Positions 14,542-18,558 of a stretch of 18,558 bases of DNA are shown here, piece after piece. Each line of letters starts with the position of its first letter. Position 1 is the stretch's first letter. The DNA is from JAKSSE01 sp045597645 (GTDB lineage: Bacteria; Bacillota; Clostridia; Lachnospirales; Lachnospiraceae), in assembly GCA_045597645.1 (NCBI GenBank), contig JAZLKM010000076.1, forward strand, positions 1 to 18,558. Reading direction: 5' to 3'. The notes beneath the pieces were generated by a model. The model was not told where the DNA came from, made no database searches, and worked only from the letters and a program-made list of their open reading frames with translations. A program made the position numbers and the translations under genes.

Positions 14542-15552
14542 ATGAGCTTTATCGATGACATTAAGGAAAAGGCAAAAACTGATAAGAAACTTATTATCTT
14601 GCCGGAGACTGAAGATGAGAGAACCTATCGAGCTGCTGCAGAGGCACTTAGAGAGGGATACGCAGATATTCTTCTGGTTGGTGATCCAGAGGTTATAGCT
14701 ACCAAGGCACAGGAACTGAAGGTAGATATATCAAAGGCCAGCATTATCGATCCGGCCAATACAAATAGACTTGACGCATACATCGACAAGATGGTTGAGC
14801 TTCGTAAGGCAAAGGGTATGACTCCAGGTCAGGCAAAGGATATTCTTAAGCAGGACTATACCACCTTCGCTGTAATGGCAATGAAGATGGGTGATGCAGA
14901 TGGAATGGTCAGCGGATGCTGCCACTCGACTGCAAATACACTTAGACCAGCTCTCCAGCTGTTAAAGACCGCACCTGGCGCTGAGCTTGTATCTGCATTT
15001 TTTGTAATGGTTGTTCCTGACTGCGACTTTAGCGAGGACAATGGAGTGTTTGTATTTGGAGATGGTGGTCTAAATCAGGATCCGGATTCGATAGAGCTTG
15101 CAGCAATTGCTCATGATTGTGCAGCGTCTTATGAAGCATTGGTTGGACGTGAGGCTAGAGTTGCAATGCTATCTCATTCATCTAAGGGATCAGCTCGTCA
15201 TGACCTTGTAACCAAGGTAGATCATGCTACCGAGTATGCAAAGGTTAAGTATCCGGACCTTAAGGTTGATGGAGAGCTTCAGCTTGATGCAGCTATTGTA
15301 CCTGAAATCGCAGCTTCTAAGGCACCGGGAAGCGAAGTGGCTGGTCGTGCTAACGTACTTATTTTCCCGAATCTCGATGCAGGAAATATAGGATATAAGC
15401 TGGTGCAGCGCCTCGGAAAGGCAGAGGCTTATGGTCCACTTCTTCAGGGAATCTCAAAGCCTGTAAATGATCTGTCAAGAGGCTGCTCTTGGCAGGATTT
15501 CGCTGGCGTAATCGCTATAACCGCTGTACAGGCACAGAATGCAAGTAAGTAA
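14542..15552 (+). CDS. pta: Phosphate acetyltransferase
   Basis: 336-residue phosphotransacetylase of the short, single-domain type. It converts acetyl-CoA and phosphate to acetyl phosphate and CoA, the first step of acetate fermentation. The PTA_PTB fold is evident along the whole length, with conserved segments LPETEDERTYRAA, ADGMVSGCCHSTANTLRPAL, MLSHSSKGSARH and the terminal GRANVLIFPNLDAGNIGYKL. ATGs at 14530, 14536 and 14542 are all in frame. The last is preferred because GAGGA (14532-14536) is correctly spaced and MSFIDDIKEKAK is the usual family start. It is followed 14 nt later by ackA, forming the classic acetate operon. Codon use is visibly biased, as expected for an abundant enzyme. 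Confidence 0.96.
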   Translation: MSFIDDIKEKAKTDKKLIILPETEDERTYRAAAEALREGYADILLVGDPEVIATKAQELKVDISKASIIDPANTNRLDAYIDKMVELRKAKGMTPGQAKDILKQDYTTFAVMAMKMGDADGMVSGCCHSTANTLRPALQLLKTAPGAELVSAFFVMVVPDCDFSEDNGVFVFGDGGLNQDPDSIELAAIAHDCAASYEALVGREARVAMLSHSSKGSARHDLVTKVDHATEYAKVKYPDLKVDGELQLDAAIVPEIAASKAPGSEVAGRANVLIFPNLDAGNIGYKLVQRLGKAEAYGPLLQGISKPVNDLSRGCSWQDFAGVIAITAVQAQNASK

Positions 15553-15566
15553 TTTGGAGGCAGTAA

Positions 15567-16757
15567 ATGAACGTATTAGTTATAAATTGTGGAAGCTCAT
15601 CACTTAAATATCAGGTAATCGATTCAGAGAGTGAGAAGGTACTGGCAAAGGGTCTGTGCGAGCGTATTGGCATTGACGGACGTCTGGTATATCAGCCGGC
15701 TGGCGGAGAAAAGGAGATTACCAATGCTCCTATGCCTACTCATACTGAGGCTGTTAGCATGGTGCTTAATGCACTTATTAATGAGAAGACTGGAGTACTT
15801 AAATCCCTTTCAGAAATAGATGCTGTAGGTCATAGAATCGTGCACGGAGGCGAGAAGTTTACAGCCTCTGCTGTCGTTGATAATGCTATGATTGCAGCTG
15901 TAGAGGAGTGCAATGACCTTGCACCACTTCACAATCCGGCAAATATTATTGGAATTAAGGCTTGCCAGGAGCTTATGCCAGGAGTACCAATGGTAGGCGT
16001 ATTCGACACAGCCTTCCATCAGACTATGCCTGCTAAGGCATATATGTATGCTGTACCGTACTCATGCTATGAGGAGTTCAAGGTACGTAAGTATGGTTTC
16101 CACGGAACCTCACACAGCTTTGTATCAAAGCGAGTTGCCGAGGTGGTAGGTAAGCCACTTGAGTCACTTAAGACTATCGTATGTCATCTTGGAAACGGTG
16201 CATCTATCTGCGCTGTAGATGGTGGTAAGTCAGTAGATACTTCAATGGGTCTGTCTCCGCTTGAGGGACTTGTAATGGGTACTCGTTCAGGTGATATTGA
16301 TCCTTCAGCAGTAGAGTTCATTGCTAAGAAGAAGGGTCTTGACCTTGCTGGTGTAATCAATCTTCTTAACAAGCAGTCAGGTGTGCAGGGTATTTCAGAT
16401 GTATCTTCAGACTTTAGAGATCTGACAGAGGCCGCTGCTAATGGTAACGAGAAGGCTCAGATAGCTCTGGATATGTTCAACTACAGAGTTGCAAAGTATG
16501 TAGGAAGCTATGCTGCAGCAATGAATGGCGTTGACGTTATCTGCTTTACTGCAGGTATCGGTGAGAATGACGACCTGGTTAGATCAGAAGTAGTTAAGTA
16601 TCTTGGATATCTTGGAATTACTCTCGATGCTGAGGCTAACAAGGTACGTGGCGAGGAGAGACTTATCTCTACTCCGGACTCAAAGGTTCAGGTATATGTA
16701 ATACCTACAAACGAGGAGCTCGCTATCGCAAGAGAGACCGTAGCGCTGGTGAAGTGA
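15567..16757 (+). CDS. ackA: Acetate kinase
   Basis: 396-residue acetate kinase, which makes ATP and acetate from acetyl phosphate and ADP and is the energy-conserving end of the Pta-AckA pathway. Family motifs are complete: INCGSSSLKYQ with N7 and K14, HRIVHGG (substrate arginine), FDTAFHQTMP (catalytic aspartate), FHGTSH, NGASICAVDGGKSVDTSMG, GTRSGDIDP and the terminal NEELAIAR (magnesium-site glutamate). Length is typical. ATG 15567 follows a GGAGG site at about 15556-15560 and lies 14 nt after pta. No conventional terminator follows; instead three tandem hairpins occupy the space before rpmF. Confidence 0.98.
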   Translation: MNVLVINCGSSSLKYQVIDSESEKVLAKGLCERIGIDGRLVYQPAGGEKEITNAPMPTHTEAVSMVLNALINEKTGVLKSLSEIDAVGHRIVHGGEKFTASAVVDNAMIAAVEECNDLAPLHNPANIIGIKACQELMPGVPMVGVFDTAFHQTMPAKAYMYAVPYSCYEEFKVRKYGFHGTSHSFVSKRVAEVVGKPLESLKTIVCHLGNGASICAVDGGKSVDTSMGLSPLEGLVMGTRSGDIDPSAVEFIAKKKGLDLAGVINLLNKQSGVQGISDVSSDFRDLTEAAANGNEKAQIALDMFNYRVAKYVGSYAAAMNGVDVICFTAGIGENDDLVRSEVVKYLGYLGITLDAEANKVRGEERLISTPDSKVQVYVIPTNEELAIARETVALVK

Positions 16758-16788
16758 AACGCAACAATAAATTGTTAATAAGGAATTT

Positions 16789-16874
16789 TTCAGATTAATC
16801 ATCTTAGACCATGATGATTAATCTGAACGAAACAGCAAGCTGTTTCGATGATTTTTTCACGCCGTGAAAAAATC
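16789..16874. repeat. Three contiguous perfect hairpins between ackA and rpmF
   Basis: Hairpin 1: 15-bp arms at 16789-16803 and 16813-16827 (core CAGATTAATCATC), 9-nt loop. Hairpin 2 starts at the next base: 8-bp arms CGAAACAG 16828-16835 and CTGTTTCG 16840-16847, loop CAAG. Hairpin 3: 11-bp arms GATTTTTTCAC 16850-16860 and GTGAAAAAATC 16864-16874, loop GCC. All 34 base pairs are Watson-Crick. None is followed by a T-run on the plus strand, so none is an ordinary terminator. The arms do not resemble each other. Confidence 0.85.
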
Positions 16875-16877
16875 TGC

Positions 16878-16905
16878 TTGACATCGTATGAATACGTGAT
16901 ATACT
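16878..16905 (+). promoter_or_regulatory. Sigma-A promoter for rpmF with palindromic spacer
   Basis: TTGACA at 16878-16883, a 16-nt spacer and TATACT at 16900-16905. The spacer contains the inverted repeat CGTAT-GA-ATACG (16885-16896), positioned where a repressor could sit. The -35 begins four bases after the third hairpin. Confidence 0.72.
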
Positions 16906-16939
16906 TGCAAGGTACGTTAAAAACGAGGAGGTGTTAGGA

Positions 16940-17119
16940 ATGTCAATTTGTCCAAAGAATAAATCATCTAAGGGCCGTCGCGATAAGAGACGCGCACAGT
17001 GGAAAATGACTGCTCCGAATCTTGTAAAGTGCAGCAAATGTGGAGCACTTATGATGCCGCACCGTGTATGCAAGAAGTGTGGCACCTACAACAAGAAGGA
17101 AATCATTTCTCAGGATTAA
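16940..17119 (+). CDS. rpmF: Ribosomal protein bL32
   Basis: 59-residue large-subunit ribosomal protein L32. The basic N terminus (PKNKSSKGRRDKRRA) and the four-cysteine zinc ribbon (C31, C34, C44, C47) identify it. It has the zinc-binding form of the protein. A GTG at 16931 is in frame but overlaps the AGGAGG site (16926-16931), so ATG 16940 is the start. In many Firmicutes rpmF follows a DUF177 (YceD/YlbN) gene and precedes plsX. Here neither is present in the window: ackA lies upstream and a FliD-like gene lies downstream, after a terminator. Confidence 0.97.
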   Translation: MSICPKNKSSKGRRDKRRAQWKMTAPNLVKCSKCGALMMPHRVCKKCGTYNKKEIISQD

Positions 17120-17132
17120 TTGTGACTAAAGG

Positions 17133-17165
17133 ATGGAGACTTCGAATGGAGTCTCCATTTTTTTA
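17133..17165 (+). terminator. Terminator after rpmF
   Basis: Nine-bp stem ATGGAGACT (17133-17141) / AGTCTCCAT (17150-17158) with an 8-nt loop, followed by seven T. It ends the rpmF transcript and isolates the next gene. Confidence 0.92.
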
Positions 17166-17208
17166 TTTCTAGCACTTAAAAAAGGAAATGCCATGAGTGG
17201 CGTGGGAC

Positions 17209-17237
17209 TTGATAAATAGATGCCATTATGATATATT
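17209..17237 (+). promoter_or_regulatory. Sigma-A promoter of the FliD-like gene
   Basis: TTGATA at 17209-17214, a 17-nt spacer and TATATT at 17232-17237. It does not match a flagellar sigma-D promoter. A palindrome ATAGTA-G-TACTAT (17245-17257) lies at about the expected transcription start and could be an operator. Confidence 0.6.
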
Positions 17238-17279
17238 ACTCACGATAGTAGTACTATAGACACAGGAAGGAGGAGAGAT

Positions 17280-18005
17280 ATGGCAGGATTGTTTGGATTT
17301 TCTGGTTCAAATAATATGTTCGGGATGGATTCTTCATTCTATAGTAATTTGTCACAGTATAACAGCATCAGATCTGGCGCGTATAGAAAGGCTGCAAAGT
17401 CTTACTACAAGACAGCACAGAGCAATGGACAGACAAATGAAACAGAGTCTGCCAATAAGCCTGGTAGCAAGCCGAATTCAAAGGTAGATACTGCAGGTGT
17501 CTCTCTGTCAACAACTAAGGCTGCAGCTAAGGATTTGGCATCATCAGCTCAGAAGTTGTCTTCTAATGATAAGAATGGTGTGTTTGCTGACAAGAGCAAG
17601 TATGACAAGGATGAGGCATACAAGGCGGTCAATGATTTTGTAAATAAATACAATGACACTGTTGATGCCTTGAAGAAGACGACTAGCACAGGTGTCAACA
17701 ATGCAGGAAACAGCATGACTCGTATGACTGACGTCATGAGTAAGGGGCTTTCAAAAGTGGGAATCAGCGTCGGCTCTGATGGAAAGATGAGTATTGACGA
17801 GGATGCGTTTAAGAAAGCAAATGCAAGCGATGTTCGCTCTATGTTTAATGGCAAGGGATCATACGCAAGTATCGTGGAGTCATCAGCATCAAGAATAGCT
17901 ACGCAGGCAACAAATCAGATTAACCAGACCAGTGGTTCAATGTATGGCGTAGATGGCTATTTCAACAGCTATAGCTCAGGCGCGATGTATAATAACTATT
18001 TTTAA
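17280..18005 (+). CDS. FliD-like (flagellar cap C-terminal type) protein, orphan
   Basis: 241-residue protein with a low-complexity, Ser/Asn/Tyr-rich N-terminal part, a polar linker (about 45-75) and a helical C-terminal part. The C-terminal part resembles the end of flagellar hook-associated protein 2 (FliD). It has AYKAVNDFVNKYNDTVDALK at about 109-128, then GLSKVGISVGSDGKMSIDED (the FliD-type beta-hairpin) near 153-172, and VRSMFNGKGSYASIVESSAS near 182-201. The FliD N-terminal domain and cap-forming D2/D3 domains are missing, and normal FliD is over 400 residues. No signal peptide. ATG 17280 follows GGAAGGAGGAG. It is monocistronic, with its own promoter and terminator and no flagellar neighbour. 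I think related orphan proteins occur in Lachnospiraceae, often with an N-terminal motif like YNSIRSGAYRK, but no function is known to me. Confidence 0.7.
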   Translation: MAGLFGFSGSNNMFGMDSSFYSNLSQYNSIRSGAYRKAAKSYYKTAQSNGQTNETESANKPGSKPNSKVDTAGVSLSTTKAAAKDLASSAQKLSSNDKNGVFADKSKYDKDEAYKAVNDFVNKYNDTVDALKKTTSTGVNNAGNSMTRMTDVMSKGLSKVGISVGSDGKMSIDEDAFKKANASDVRSMFNGKGSYASIVESSASRIATQATNQINQTSGSMYGVDGYFNSYSSGAMYNNYF

Positions 18006-18035
18006 AAATTGCATGCTAGTGAAATATTGATAATC

Positions 18036-18058
18036 AAGGCGGGCGTGACCCGCCTTTT
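18036..18058 (+). terminator. Terminator after the FliD-like gene
   Basis: Perfect 8-bp stem AAGGCGGG / CCCGCCTT with a 5-nt loop CGTGA, continuing into TTTT at 18055-18058. Confidence 0.88.
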
Positions 18059-18090
18059 ATATTTTGAATTTTAAGAGTAGAAAATTGTGA

Positions 18091-18116
18091 ATTGCCAGAA
18101 ACAGCTTTATGGCAAT
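18091..18116. promoter_or_regulatory. Inverted repeat before the 5'-nucleotidase gene
   Basis: ATTGCCA (18091-18097) and TGGCAAT (18110-18116) form a 7-bp inverted repeat with a 12-nt centre, ending just before the GAGGAGG ribosome site (18119-18125). It could be an operator or a leader hairpin. No convincing promoter was found in this 75-nt gap. Confidence 0.35.
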
Positions 18117-18133
18117 ATGAGGAGGAAATCAAA

Positions 18134-18558
18134 ATGAGGCGAAAAAGCATTTTTGCTGCAGTGATAGGGCTTATATTGCTCGTAACAGCTTGCGGCCAGG
18201 AGACTGCACCTGAGGTACAGATAAACGAACAACCACAGGAAAATTCAGTTGCACAGGAGCCGGATGATAACGTGGAAGAACGTGTATATCCTGCTGAAAA
18301 GGTGACTATTATATACACAAATGATGTGCATACCTATATTAATAACACGGTAACAGATGCGGACAATAATGTTACAGAACTGCTATCTTACGGCAATATT
18401 GCAGCTATGAAAAAAGACTTAGAGGCGGCTGGAGAGAACGTTATTTTGGTGGATGCAGGAGATCACTCACAGGGCACTGCTTATGGTGCAATGGACGAGG
18501 GCAAGAGTATCATTAGTATAATGAATGCAGCAGGGTACGATTTGGCCACTCCGGGCAA
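18134..18558 (+). CDS. 5'-nucleotidase/metallophosphatase lipoprotein (partial, runs off right edge)
   Basis: The first 141 residues are present. A lipoprotein signal peptide (basic MRRK, hydrophobic core, lipobox LVTAC with C20) indicates export and membrane anchoring. An acidic, Gln-rich linker (about 21-55) follows. The metallophosphatase domain of the UshA/YfkN 5'-nucleotidase family then begins, with IIYTNDVHTY (metal ligands D64 and H66) and VDAGDHSQGT (D110). The last residues (YDLATPG) are where the family has the metal-binding NHE motif, just beyond the window. Family members hydrolyse extracellular nucleotides or related phosphate esters. Start ATG 18134 follows GAGGAGG at 18119-18125. 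Confidence 0.88.
   Translation, partial: MRRKSIFAAVIGLILLVTACGQETAPEVQINEQPQENSVAQEPDDNVEERVYPAEKVTIIYTNDVHTYINNTVTDADNNVTELLSYGNIAAMKKDLEAAGENVILVDAGDHSQGTAYGAMDEGKSIISIMNAAGYDLATPG

Noticed and set aside
16786..16874. Ordinary Rho-independent terminator for ackA
   Set aside because: None of the three hairpins is followed by a T-run on the plus strand.
16931..16939. GTG start for rpmF
   Set aside because: The GTG lies on the ribosome binding site itself; ATG 16940 gives the normal L32 N terminus.
17209..17240. Flagellar sigma-D promoter before the FliD-like gene
   Set aside because: A TAAA is present, but no GCCGATAT-like -10 follows at the right distance; the sigma-A elements fit much better.

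Overview
The window looks like chromosomal core sequence from a moderately AT-rich, low-GC Gram-positive anaerobe of the class Clostridia. I infer Lachnospiraceae or a close relative. The basis is strong AGGAGG ribosome binding sites, sigma-A type promoters, RNase Y, TmcAL, a DUF4317 protein, the pta-ackA acetate pair next to rpmF, and a lipoprotein signal at the right end. There are 19 protein genes, no rRNA or tRNA that I can see, and no CRISPR array or insertion sequence.

Layout. (1) 6-2396, plus strand: a PIG-L type deacetylase, a YugP-like membrane zinc protease and a TIM-barrel sugar phosphate isomerase. (2) 2471-3517, minus strand: a lone AAA/archaeal-type ATPase gene with its own UUCG-loop terminator. 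Its promoter is buried in a striking array of 29-bp iterated repeats (3540-3636). (3) 3823-7272, plus: RNase Y, a Nudix ADP-sugar pyrophosphatase and a XerD-type recombinase with palindromes around its promoter. (4) 7343-8947, minus: a large metallo-beta-lactamase/beta-CASP nuclease-like protein, convergent with xerD across a shared terminator. (5) 9169-13145, plus: RidA, endonuclease III, cytidine deaminase, DUF4317 and TmcAL, closely spaced with a 1-nt overlap at the end. (6) 13258-14430: a serine hydrolase of the class C beta-lactamase fold. (7) 14542-17119: pta, ackA and rpmF, with three back-to-back perfect hairpins between ackA and rpmF. (8) 17280-18005: a FliD-like protein without flagellar neighbours. 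(9) 18134 to the right edge: the start of a 5'-nucleotidase lipoprotein.

How the genes fit together. Pta and AckA convert acetyl-CoA to acetate with ATP formation. TmcAL, just upstream, uses acetate and ATP to acetylate tRNA. RNase Y and the beta-CASP protein both belong to RNA-processing families. The Nudix enzyme, RidA, Nth and Cdd are metabolite clean-up, DNA repair and pyrimidine salvage functions. The least explained items are the iteron-controlled ATPase, the FliD-like orphan, the triple hairpin that replaces the usual DUF177 gene between ackA and rpmF, and a roughly 65-bp intergenic repeat present twice (759-821 and 13185-13249) just upstream of two unrelated genes.
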